Shown here piece by piece: positions 5,341 through 12,597 of a stretch of DNA of 27,386 nucleotides. Origin of the DNA: an uncultured Bacilli bacterium (GTDB taxonomy: Bacteria; Bacillota_I; Bacilli_A; RF39; UBA660); NCBI GenBank assembly GCA_947628685.1, contig CANRAT010000010.1, positions 1 to 27,386 of the forward strand, written 5' to 3'. The notes under the pieces are model-generated. The model did no database searches. It was not told where the DNA came from and saw nothing but the letters and a program-made list of their open reading frames with translations. Positions within the stretch are counted from its first letter, which is position 1, and each line of letters starts with the position of its first letter. The position numbers and the translations under genes are program-made.

Positions 5341-6109
5341 TTTGCTTTATAAGCATTATAGTACCAGTTATAAATAAAACTATACTAATTATTTGAGAAG
5401 TAGATAATCCAAATAAGAATCCTCTATAATAATCTCCTCTAAAAAACTCTAATATAAATCTTATAATACTATATATTATAAAATATAAATATATTAATTT
5501 TCCCTTTAATTTGTTTTTCTTATATAATAAGTATATAAAAATAAATATAAGTAAATTACAAAAAGACTCTACTAATTGAACAGGAAATCTATTAACAAAA
5601 TTTGCGGATTCTATTAAAGAGTATTTATAAGTAAATCCTATTTTGCTTTCTATGCCATAGCAACATCCAGATAAAAAACATCCTATCCTAGCAAAAAAAT
5701 GAAATAAAGGTATTGCAACCGCCCCTATATCAAAGAAAAATTCTTTATCCATTTTCTTCTTTGAAATATAAATATAACTTGCAATAAGTCCTCCTATTAA
5801 TCCGCCATAAAATACTTGTCCACCAAATATAATTTCTAGTTCACCTATTAAACCTTTAAATCCTCTTAGTCTGTTAAAATGAGTTATTAAATATACAATT
5901 CTATTCATATTAGTAATTCCATATAAAAGATGTCCGCCTATAAATACTCCTAAAACCGCTATTAAAAGTAATATAATTACATCATTTACATCTTTTTTAT
6001 TTTTCTTTGCTATATGACATACAAAAATTCCAAAAATAAAGGCTCCTATTAATGCCATTATTATATAAGGAGTTATTTCTTTACCATTTATATTAATATT
6101 AGGTATCAT
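5321..6109 (-). CDS. Divergent Lgt-family membrane protein (second Lgt paralogue)
   Basis: This 262-residue protein has the seven-span layout of prolipoprotein diacylglyceryl transferase, but the signature positions differ from the canonical Lgt at 17862. The essential His of HGG is Tyr101 (FYGG), and GRWGNFFNGE is replaced by ARIGCFLSGCCYG, keeping Arg141 but swapping the Asn and Glu positions for Cys. The late arginine motif (IIRFILEFFRGD) is retained. Paralogues with a Cys-Cys signature occur in Firmicutes alongside a true Lgt. Its substrate is unknown; loss of the His suggests it does not do the standard lipid transfer. It has its own extended -10 promoter and AGGTGATTG before the ATG. 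Confidence 0.8.
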   Translation of the reverse strand: MIPNININGKEITPYIIMALIGAFIFGIFVCHIAKKNKKDVNDVIILLLIAVLGVFIGGHLLYGITNMNRIVYLITHFNRLRGFKGLIGELEIIFGGQVFYGGLIGGLIASYIYISKKKMDKEFFFDIGAVAIPLFHFFARIGCFLSGCCYGIESKIGFTYKYSLIESANFVNRFPVQLVESFCNLLIFIFIYLLYKKNKLKGKLIYLYFIIYSIIRFILEFFRGDYYRGFLFGLSTSQIISIVLFITGTIMLIKQKKISNE

Positions 6110-6124
6110 TCAATCACCTACATT

Positions 6125-6133
6125 ATTATATCA
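6125..6133 (-). promoter_or_regulatory. Extended -10 promoter of the Lgt paralogue
   Basis: The minus strand reads TGATATAAT, immediately downstream of the terminator of the preceding gene and just upstream of AGGTGATTG-ATG. Confidence 0.55.
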
Positions 6134-6148
6134 TATTTTTGAAAATTA

Positions 6149-6166
6149 AAAAGCCCTAAGGCTTTT
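6149..6166 (-). terminator. Terminator of the DUF4190 gene
   Basis: AAAAGCC, loop CTAA, GGCTTTT; on the minus strand a further T-rich tail (TAATTTTC) follows. Confidence 0.8.
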
Positions 6167-6176
6167 AATAGTAATT

Positions 6177-6482
6177 TTAATAGTAATATGGTAAAGATGA
6201 TGCTGTAGATGCTGCACAAGTTACACATAATGTACAAGATACAAATCCAATACCGCTTAGTACTGTTCCTATTATAGAAAGAACTAATCCAGCAGTTGCC
6301 ATTCCAGTTTTTCCAGCAGGTGAAGTCTTACGACCTTTTACTGAAAATACTAATCCTACTATACCAAGTATTAATGAAACAAGATTAACCCATGGCAACC
6401 AGAATACAACAACAGATACAATACCACATACTAAACCAATTATTCCATTTACATTTGAAGTTTTTTGTGTATTATTTTCCAT
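6177..6482 (-). CDS. DUF4190-domain membrane protein
   Basis: This 101-residue protein has two hydrophobic hairpins (about 13-47 and 59-90). The Gly-rich layout, IIGLVCGIVSVV...LILGIVGLVFSVKGRK...AGLVLSIIGTVLS, is typical of DUF4190, widespread in Firmicutes and Actinobacteria and without an assigned function. The tail is unusual: three Cys (CTLCVTC) followed by small residues and a terminal YYY. It is a single-gene unit with a consensus promoter upstream, AAGGAG before the ATG, and its own terminator. Confidence 0.85.
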   Translation of the reverse strand: MENNTQKTSNVNGIIGLVCGIVSVVVFWLPWVNLVSLILGIVGLVFSVKGRKTSPAGKTGMATAGLVLSIIGTVLSGIGFVSCTLCVTCAASTASSLPYYY

Positions 6483-6515
6483 AAACTCACTCCTTCCCTC
6501 ACTACTAACAACTTG

Positions 6516-6544
6516 ATTATAACAAAAAATATTTTTTTAGTCAA
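6516..6544 (-). promoter_or_regulatory. Consensus promoter of the DUF4190 gene
   Basis: On the minus strand, TTGACT (6539-6544), 17 bases, TATAAT (6516-6521). The rest of the 6545-6675 gap shows only AT-rich sequence. Confidence 0.8.
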
Positions 6545-6676
6545 ATGTTTTTGTATTGTTACATTATAATATATTACAATATTCGATTAAAATTGAATTA
6601 TTTTATTATAGTACAAGTTATTTTATATATAATTGTCTATTTTATTCACATTATAATGATAATTTTAATAGAAAAG

Positions 6677-6694
6677 AATAAGTTTTCACTTATT
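6677..6694 (-). terminator. Weak terminator at the end of the three-gene operon
   Basis: AATAAGT/ACTTATT stem with a 4-base loop; on the minus strand CTTTTC follows. It overlaps the last codon region of the 88-residue gene. Confidence 0.5.
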
Positions 6695-6708
6695 TTCTAG
6701 TGAATGCA
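6677..6708. repeat. Direct repeat, distal copy of the mbl 3' end
   Basis: The 32 bases match 10546-10577 at 28 positions, and all four differences are transitions (the first 23 bases match at 22). The sequence is read in different frames in the two genes, so the likeness is at the DNA level. Confidence 0.5.
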
Positions 6709-6956
6709 GATATAACAGTAATCAATTCTCTTTGAATATTATATATATCTTCATATATAAATGTTAACATTTCTGTTTCTGTTAATTCTTTATTTTTGTT
6801 TGTATCATAATTTTTAACATTTAATACACTTTGAATATTATATTTGTTTTCTATATTTTTTATTAACTCTCCAATAATAATTAATTCAGAACTTATTTGA
6901 TTTCTTTTTTCATTAATACTTAATTTATCAAATGAATTTTTAAATTCTTCACTCAT
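6690..6956 (-). CDS. Small helical protein, third gene of an unknown operon
   Basis: This 88-residue protein of unknown function is mostly charged and helical: one helix around RNQISSELIIIGELIKNIENK, a polar loop rich in Asn/Lys, then ETEMLTFIYEDIYNIQREL. There is no signal peptide or membrane span. Its ATG overlaps the TGA of the 975-residue gene (ATGA), implying translational coupling and near-equal regulation. GAAGGA lies 12 bases upstream. The pairing with a large partner would fit a chaperone, immunity or subunit role, but nothing in the sequence decides between these. Confidence 0.7.
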   Translation of the reverse strand: MSEEFKNSFDKLSINEKRNQISSELIIIGELIKNIENKYNIQSVLNVKNYDTNKNKELTETEMLTFIYEDIYNIQRELITVISAFTRK

Positions 6957-9880
6957 TTTAAACTATGTCCTTCCTTAGTTTCAACGATTTCTAACTTAGT
7001 CAATTGTTGTTCTCTTATAACTTGATCTTGTTGCTTCTGGTTTTCCCTTGCATTTTTAAATTCCAAAAGTGCTTTTGAATCAGATAATTCTTGCCTCTTT
7101 TTATTTAATCGTTCGAAAATTAAATCCAAATCTCCACTAAATACTATATTTTTATTATCACCTTCATCTATAGATCTATCTTTTTCACTATTAAGTATTA
7201 TTTCTAATTGATCTAAAGTTTCTAATTCTTTAATATTTTCTATTAAAAACAATATATTTGATGTTATATTTTTTGAATTAAATAAACTTTGAGCCAAATC
7301 TTCATTGTTTGCTAGTAAACCACATCTTATAGTTTCTTGCATATTAATTATTTTCTTCATTATTTCAATTGATTGAGTACTTACAAATGATTGTTTTAAT
7401 GCATCAATTTCTTGTAATTTAATTTGTAAATGTTTTTTTACATCTATAAACACTATTGGTATTCCAAATTGTTTACTTGCCCTTTTACTTTCTCTATTTA
7501 TAGTATCAAAGCATAAAATATAATCTGGCTGACGCTTTTGCCCATTAGTTAAATTACGATTAATAACTACCTCATTATGAGGTGATCTAGAATTAATTAA
7601 TAAATCACTAGGTGATAAATATGAACTGCTCCTAAAACTATTACTTTTCATACCGTAAGCATTTGAAGAAAGATCATATGTCGCCATCATCTGGACATCT
7701 AAAGCAGATACACTACTAAAACCAAAGATAACACTATTTTTATCTCTCTTAGCATGGCCAAAATAATTGTCATTTAGAAGAGATGTACAAATACCTGTAT
7801 TTTCTATTACTAAATTGGAATTCCAAGATTCATACATGTTATCAGCGGGAATTGTTGCCCCATACGCCCCTACCACATGCACAAGCATTTCAAAATTTTT
7901 ACCTGTCATATCAATTACTTCAGATACATTGCTATAATCACCTTTAGCAATTGTTCCTATTACTTCTTCTTTTAAAATATTTGTTAAATTCAAAAGATTA
8001 GTAAAATTATTGGTTAAATTGCTATTTAATATATCAAAATATATGCTTTTTAACTGCTCTAAGTTGTCACTATTGATTATGTTTTCTATTTTATTTAATA
8101 ATTGCTTTACTTGATCATCTTTAATGTTATGTACACTATCTTTAAAAGAATTATAAAATTCTAAAACGTAATTAAAACTTGTTCTAAAAAAGCGTTGACA
8201 TATTAATTCTTTTAAAACTGATATGTTTGTAGTTGTACTTATATTTTTATCACAAAATTGTTGTAATACTTGATAATACTCTTCAATAGAATTTAAATTA
8301 TCAATAGAAACAATTGTAGGACTTTGTGTTATATTTAATATTTCTTCATAATTTAAACTATTTGTTTCTAATAATTTTTTTATTAAGTTGGGAAAAGCTA
8401 TGCAAGAGTATATTAATGTATTATTAACTCTCACTTTATCTATTGGCACATTTTGAAACTTTTTAACTAATTCTTTATAAAGTTCTAATTTTCCCTCTTT
8501 TTCCAAAGTAAGCAGAAAATAAAAATTTTCTGGGTAAATAGCTATTTGAGCTATTAACTCTTTACCTAATTTATTTACAAGTTCTGGTGTAATATAATAC
8601 ATACAAACAAGTTCTGCCTTGCCTGAGTCAAGAAAAAACTCAAACAAATCAGTTGTACCATTACAAATTGAATGATATAAATTATTTGCAATTTTTTCAT
8701 AGGAATAAAAATTTGATATATGAATTAATTTGTTAACAAGTACAGAATTTTCTTTTATAAACGAATCAATTTGTTCTTCTGAAATTTTATGATTAAAAAC
8801 CTTATTATTTAAATATAATATATTTCTTATTTTTTTACTATTTAAATTATTTAAAGAAATATTTTCTATTTCATTTTTTAACTCAACATCTAATTCTAAG
8901 TTTGGATATGAAAGACGAATATTTTTTTTCTCATCATCTGTACAATTTTCATATATCTCACGTATGTATTCACCATCAACCTTTGATGCTCTACCAATAT
9001 CTCGAACGAGTATACTATACAAAACAACATCAATGTTTAGATCTTTACATTTTAATACACCTGTTTGAAATTGATTTTTCATTTCATCGATAAAAGCATT
9101 ATATAGATTTTCTTTTTTTAATTCCATTTCATCAATTAAATCAACTCGTTTACAAATTAATAAAGCTAGTTTGATATTTTTACTATTTTTAACTGAATCA
9201 GGTAGTTCTTTTAAAATTGCGGGTGCTGCTTTTGGACAATCCATAATTAATTTTTGAATAAAACTTTCATCATATTTTAAATCAGTATACTTTAATGCCC
9301 AATAATTTTTATCGATTATCAATTGCTTAATTTGTTCTTCACTTAAATTGCTTACATTATTAATTTCATTTCGTAACAAATCTGTATATTTACTATAAAA
9401 AGTGAATAAATCTTTATTATTTATTATTTTTAAAATATCCATTTGATTTCTACAATCGCTTAATTTACTTATACCAATAGGAAATTTTATAAAATCACCA
9501 CTTTTAGGAAGACAATTTAAAAAATCAATATCATATAATAATTCTCCTAAAACTTCAACAGTACAATCAGACATAACAGAATAATCAGAAAACAAGTCAA
9601 TTGGTGGGTTTTGTGATCTTATTATTTTTTCGTAAAATTGCCTTTTTTGATCATTATTTAAACTACTAATTATAGGTTCTATTTCATATAATTCATCATA
9701 AACATCAAAAAATTCACGTGTTTCTATCATTTTTAAAAGAATTTTCAATAGAGCATCGGAATTTATACTATCTAAAATATCATTTTTTGTAAATATAGAT
9801 AATATTTTGGATAAAGATCTATTAAATCTATAATTAATATTTAAAGAACTTATTAATATTTTTTTTCTAATTGCATTCAT
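6953..9880 (-). CDS. 975-residue helical-repeat protein with conserved C-terminal module, unknown function
   Basis: Residues 1-650 are alpha-helical repeats; the stretch around 175-260 (NYWALKYTDLKYDESFIQKL) resembles DUF4116-type repeats. Residues 655-815 form a beta-rich module with blocks NFEMLVHVVGAYG (662-674), TGICTSLLNDNYFG (695-708), VIFGFSSVSALDV (717-729), HNEVVINR (768-775) and PDYILCFD (785-792). I have the impression that this block order recurs in uncharacterised Firmicute proteins. The order His668, Thr699-Ser700, Asn769-Glu770 resembles ADP-ribosyltransferase folds, but this is unproven. Residues 815-975 are helical with a Gln/Glu/Lys-rich coiled coil. No signal peptide is seen. 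AAGGTG in the end of the upstream gene serves its ATG; it overlaps both neighbours. Confidence 0.8.
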   Translation of the reverse strand: MNAIRKKILISSLNINYRFNRSLSKILSIFTKNDILDSINSDALLKILLKMIETREFFDVYDELYEIEPIISSLNNDQKRQFYEKIIRSQNPPIDLFSDYSVMSDCTVEVLGELLYDIDFLNCLPKSGDFIKFPIGISKLSDCRNQMDILKIINNKDLFTFYSKYTDLLRNEINNVSNLSEEQIKQLIIDKNYWALKYTDLKYDESFIQKLIMDCPKAAPAILKELPDSVKNSKNIKLALLICKRVDLIDEMELKKENLYNAFIDEMKNQFQTGVLKCKDLNIDVVLYSILVRDIGRASKVDGEYIREIYENCTDDEKKNIRLSYPNLELDVELKNEIENISLNNLNSKKIRNILYLNNKVFNHKISEEQIDSFIKENSVLVNKLIHISNFYSYEKIANNLYHSICNGTTDLFEFFLDSGKAELVCMYYITPELVNKLGKELIAQIAIYPENFYFLLTLEKEGKLELYKELVKKFQNVPIDKVRVNNTLIYSCIAFPNLIKKLLETNSLNYEEILNITQSPTIVSIDNLNSIEEYYQVLQQFCDKNISTTTNISVLKELICQRFFRTSFNYVLEFYNSFKDSVHNIKDDQVKQLLNKIENIINSDNLEQLKSIYFDILNSNLTNNFTNLLNLTNILKEEVIGTIAKGDYSNVSEVIDMTGKNFEMLVHVVGAYGATIPADNMYESWNSNLVIENTGICTSLLNDNYFGHAKRDKNSVIFGFSSVSALDVQMMATYDLSSNAYGMKSNSFRSSSYLSPSDLLINSRSPHNEVVINRNLTNGQKRQPDYILCFDTINRESKRASKQFGIPIVFIDVKKHLQIKLQEIDALKQSFVSTQSIEIMKKIINMQETIRCGLLANNEDLAQSLFNSKNITSNILFLIENIKELETLDQLEIILNSEKDRSIDEGDNKNIVFSGDLDLIFERLNKKRQELSDSKALLEFKNARENQKQQDQVIREQQLTKLEIVETKEGHSLK

Positions 9881-10202
9881 CTACATCTTCACCTTTTAAA
9901 TAAGAATTATTATAATCAGCTATTACAATATTTGCTAAAGAAACAAAATTTAATTCAAGATAATTTAAATTTTTAACTTGAAAACTTTTTCCATATAAAA
10001 TGTTATTTATCATTTTATTAACAAAAACATATATATCTGCTTGTGTATCTAATACTTGACTGAAATCAAATTTTTCATACTTAAATAATCTTTGTTTATC
10101 TAATTTTTTATTATCAATTTCAAACCAATATTTAATAATATCTATATTATTTTCCATCTCTTTATATATTTTATTTACTACCTTTACATAATTTTCATTC
10201 AT
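9867..10202 (-). CDS. Small acidic protein, first gene of an unknown operon
   Basis: This 111-residue, probably all-helical cytoplasmic protein has no recognised family. Visible features are an N-terminal helix (VKVVNKIYKEMENNIDIIKYWF), a Lys/Phe/Tyr-rich middle, and a hydrophobic C-terminal half (YLELNFVSLANIVIADYN) ending in the acidic EDVDECN. It is read from a candidate promoter about 90 bases upstream. Its last 14 bases overlap the start of the 975-residue gene and contain that gene's ribosome-binding site, so the large protein is probably made only when this one is translated. Confidence 0.7.
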   Translation of the reverse strand: MNENYVKVVNKIYKEMENNIDIIKYWFEIDNKKLDKQRLFKYEKFDFSQVLDTQADIYVFVNKMINNILYGKSFQVKNLNYLELNFVSLANIVIADYNNSYLKGEDVDECN

Positions 10203-10292
10203 ATTAAATCATCTCACTTTTTGTAACTAACGAAATCATAATCAAAGTAAAAGATGTTTATATTCATGCAATTCTATTTACCTTCTATATTA

Positions 10293-10301
10293 ATTGTACC
10301 A
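10293..10301 (-). promoter_or_regulatory. Candidate promoter of the three-gene operon
   Basis: The minus strand reads TGGTACAAT, an extended -10 with one deviation from TATAAT. No convincing -35 is seen. Confidence 0.4.
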
Positions 10302-10545
10302 TGAAAATTGAATTTTACACATAATAATTAATAACTTACTTAATATTTTACACTATATTGAACATAATAAAAATACACCAGGGTAAGTAGAAATACTATA
10401 AAGACCGTGTAAAGAATGATTAAAGCAATTTATAAAAAACAATATCATAGGTAGTAAGAATTGGTTTATCCAGTTCTTATTTTTTGTTTGGATTTAAATA
10501 TTAATATATTTATTTTTATAAAATAATTATTTGGCGTAACAAAAA
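10302..10545. other. Gene-poor stretch between the unknown operon and mbl
   Basis: About 240 bases hold no convincing gene. The only structured object is a plus-strand terminator at 10456-10484. A 12-codon frame (ATG at 10418, after TAAAGA) ends before it, and no good plus-strand promoter is visible. It may be debris from insertion of the operon or a short untranslated RNA. Confidence 0.4.
10456..10484 (+). terminator. Orphan plus-strand terminator
   Basis: AAGAATTGG, loop TTTAT, CCAGTTCTT (one wobble pair), then ATTTTTTG. No annotated plus-strand gene ends here. Confidence 0.6.
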
Positions 10546-10563
10546 AATAAGTTCTCACTTATT
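10540..10563 (-). terminator. Terminator of mbl
   Basis: AATAAGT/ACTTATT stem with a 4-base loop (10546-10563) followed on the minus strand by a T-run. It overlaps the mbl stop codon. Confidence 0.75.
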
Positions 10564-10577
10564 TTCTAATAAATGTA
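10546..10577. repeat. Direct repeat, mbl-proximal copy
   Basis: This is the end of mbl plus its terminator stem, matching 6677-6708 at 28 of 32 bases. The segment between the copies contains the three-gene operon and the gene-poor stretch. Confidence 0.5.
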
Positions 10578-11547
10578 TATTATCTAGTAATATTCCTGTT
10601 CCCTCAACTACACAAGTAAGAGGACTTTCTGCTACAAAAACAGGTACTTTTAATTCGTGCGCAAGTAAATTGTCAAAGCCATGAATTAATGCGCCTCCTC
10701 CTGTTACTATTATTCCTTTATCTATTATATCTGCTGAAAGTTCTGGTGGAGTTTTTTCTAAAACGTTTTTTATAGAATGTATAATTGTATAAACACTCTC
10801 TCTTAGGGCTTCTTCTATTTCCTCACTACAAAGTGTTATAGTATGAGGAAGACCTGTTACTAAGTCTCTTCCTTTTACTTCCATTTTATCATTTCTACCT
10901 TCTGGATATACTGACCCTATTTCTAGTTTTATGTCTTCTGCAGTTCTATCACCAACAAGTAATTTATATTTATCCTTTATATATTTAATAATATCTGAAT
11001 CAAAAGTATTTCCTGCTACTTTAATGGACTCACTTGTTACTATATCGCCTAAAGATAATATTGCTATATCTGTAGTACCACCACCTATATCTATTACCAT
11101 ATTCCCACTAGGTTTTGATATATCAAGTCCTGCTCCTATTGCTGCTACTTTTGGTTCTTCTTCTAAATAAACTTTTCTTGCTCCAGTCCTTTCTGCAGCC
11201 TCTTTAATAGCATTCTTTTCAACCTGAGTTATATTTGATGGGCAACATATGAGTATCCTTGGCCTAGACAAAAAACTTTTACCATTTATTTTTCTTATAA
11301 AACTATTAAGCATCATCTCTGTTATTTCAAAATCTGCTATTACACCATCTTTTAATGGTTTTATTGCTTGTACTGTTCCTGGAGTTCTACCAAGCATTTC
11401 TCTTGCTTGTTTTCCAACTGCTAGTACCTTTTTTGTATCTGAATCAATTGCAACAATACTAGGTTCATTTAAAACTATTCCTTGTCCCTTAACATAGATT
11501 AATACATTAGCAGTACCTAAATCTATTCCTATATCTTTAGCAAACAC
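10555..11547 (-). CDS. mbl: MreB/Mbl actin-like cell-shape protein
   Basis: This 330-residue protein is full length for the family. It has the actin-fold nucleotide motifs: phosphate-1 DIGIDLGTANVLIYVKGQG (5-23), phosphate-2 VIDIGGGTTDIAI, and adenosine motif IIVTGGGALIHG. It polymerises on the membrane and guides lateral-wall synthesis by the elongation machinery. It is named mbl rather than mreB because spoIIID lies directly upstream, as in B. subtilis. The start is GTG at 11545-11547, 5 bases after AAGGTG; the overlapping ATG is out of frame and stops early. An extended -10 precedes it. Confidence 0.95.
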   Translation of the reverse strand: MFAKDIGIDLGTANVLIYVKGQGIVLNEPSIVAIDSDTKKVLAVGKQAREMLGRTPGTVQAIKPLKDGVIADFEITEMMLNSFIRKINGKSFLSRPRILICCPSNITQVEKNAIKEAAERTGARKVYLEEEPKVAAIGAGLDISKPSGNMVIDIGGGTTDIAILSLGDIVTSESIKVAGNTFDSDIIKYIKDKYKLLVGDRTAEDIKLEIGSVYPEGRNDKMEVKGRDLVTGLPHTITLCSEEIEEALRESVYTIIHSIKNVLEKTPPELSADIIDKGIIVTGGGALIHGFDNLLAHELKVPVFVAESPLTCVVEGTGILLDNIHLLENK

Positions 11548-11570
11548 ATAATCACCTTCAATCTATTTAT

Positions 11571-11579
11571 ATTATACCA
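11571..11579 (-). promoter_or_regulatory. Extended -10 promoter of mbl
   Basis: TGGTATAAT on the minus strand, between spoIIID and mbl, gives mbl expression independent of the sporulation gene upstream. Confidence 0.6.
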
Positions 11580-11602
11580 TGTTTTACCACATTTTAATTG
11601 TT

Positions 11603-11854
11603 CTAAACGTATTTTTTATACTTTTTTTTAGTTGACTGTCCACCTCTTATATGTCTTATATCTATATGATATTTTAAAATACTATCAATTTCAATAAAAA
11701 GTTTATGATCTATAGTAGTTAATCTTTCATGTAAATCTTTATGTACAGTGCTTTTAGATACACCAAACACTTTAGCAATCTCTCTTATTGTTTTTTTTGT
11801 TTCTTTCATATAATTTGCCTCATCCATTACTCTTTTGATAATTAATGAATTCAT
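11603..11854 (-). CDS. spoIIID: Sporulation transcription factor SpoIIID
   Basis: This 83-residue protein is a full-length SpoIIID: the helix-turn-helix TIREIAKVFGVSKSTVHKDL (22-41) is nearly identical to the Bacillus protein, and the basic C-terminal tail (RHIRGGQSTKKKYKK) contributes minor-groove contacts in the known structure. In B. subtilis it acts in the mother cell, tuning the sigma-E regulon and activating sigK. GAGGGGTG precedes the ATG. It lies between spoIIQ and mbl, the order kept across Bacilli, and it supports the view that the host completes sporulation. Confidence 0.95.
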   Translation of the reverse strand: MNSLIIKRVMDEANYMKETKKTIREIAKVFGVSKSTVHKDLHERLTTIDHKLFIEIDSILKYHIDIRHIRGGQSTKKKYKKYV

Positions 11855-11901
11855 TTAACACCCCTCTAATTAATTATATATAATGGTTTAACGTTTATAC
11901 A

Positions 11902-11919
11902 TAAAAAGGGCATTGCCCT
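11902..11919 (-). terminator. Terminator of spoIIQ
   Basis: AGGGC, loop ATT, GCCCT (11907-11919) followed on the minus strand by TTTTT. The stop codon of spoIIQ overlaps the stem. Confidence 0.8.
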
Positions 11920-12544
11920 ATAATTCATCAATTGATTTATCGTAATAATCTTCAGGATTAACACAAATACCATCTATTATTAATTCAAAGTATAAATGAT
12001 TTTCTAATTCAGTTGATATATTAGATGTAGAACTTTTTGCTATTGTCTGACCTGCAACTACAGGATCATTTACTTTTACTGCAAAATCTTTAATACTTTG
12101 ATATACGCTTGTTATTCCATTTGAGTGTTCTATAGTTATTACATTTCCTAAAGTTTCATCTTCTTTCACTTCTTTTACAACTCCATCTAGTATTGCTATT
12201 ACATCAAAAGAATCATTTTTAGAATATGAAACTCCACTACTTTGCATATATGTTCCTTCATAATATATTAAAGAATTTTCTTGTTCACTTGCTTCTGCTT
12301 GATAATCATAGAAATTTTTAACGATTTTTATTTCGTTATCTATATAAGGTCTTATAATTTTGACACCCGTATTAACTACAGGTATATTTTCTTCATAATC
12401 AAGTATTCCTTTAGATACAAAAGAAGTTTGTTCTGAATTGGTTTTTGTAGTAGCAAATCCCAATATTGCAATTCCACCAACAAGTAGCATAAAAGATATT
12501 CCATATAACACATAAACAACTGAGCGTTTTAATCTTCTTTTCAT
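11918..12544 (-). CDS. spoIIQ: SpoIIQ-like forespore protein with degenerate LytM (M23) domain
   Basis: This 208-residue protein has a short basic N terminus, one membrane span (about 9-31) and an extracytoplasmic LytM-like domain (about 100-195). Zinc ligands are degenerate: the H-x-x-x-D region reads YSKNDSFD, keeping only the Asp, and the closing H-x-H reads HLYFEL. In B. subtilis SpoIIQ binds SpoIIIAH across the engulfment septum as a structural bridge, so loss of peptidase residues is compatible with the role. ATG at 12544 is chosen for GAGGTG 6 bases upstream over a TTG at 12574. It sits directly after spoIID. Confidence 0.85.
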   Translation of the reverse strand: MKRRLKRSVVYVLYGISFMLLVGGIAILGFATTKTNSEQTSFVSKGILDYEENIPVVNTGVKIIRPYIDNEIKIVKNFYDYQAEASEQENSLIYYEGTYMQSSGVSYSKNDSFDVIAILDGVVKEVKEDETLGNVITIEHSNGITSVYQSIKDFAVKVNDPVVAGQTIAKSSTSNISTELENHLYFELIIDGICVNPEDYYDKSIDEL

Positions 12545-12597
12545 TTCATTCACCTCATTTTTAAGTGTGAACAAAATATTTTTTTTTATACTTAATT

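Noticed and set aside
8902..9093. Plus-strand open frame inside the 975-residue gene
   Set aside because: It lies opposite a long, well-supported coding frame, has no ribosome-binding site, and is His/Tyr-rich as expected of a shadow translation.
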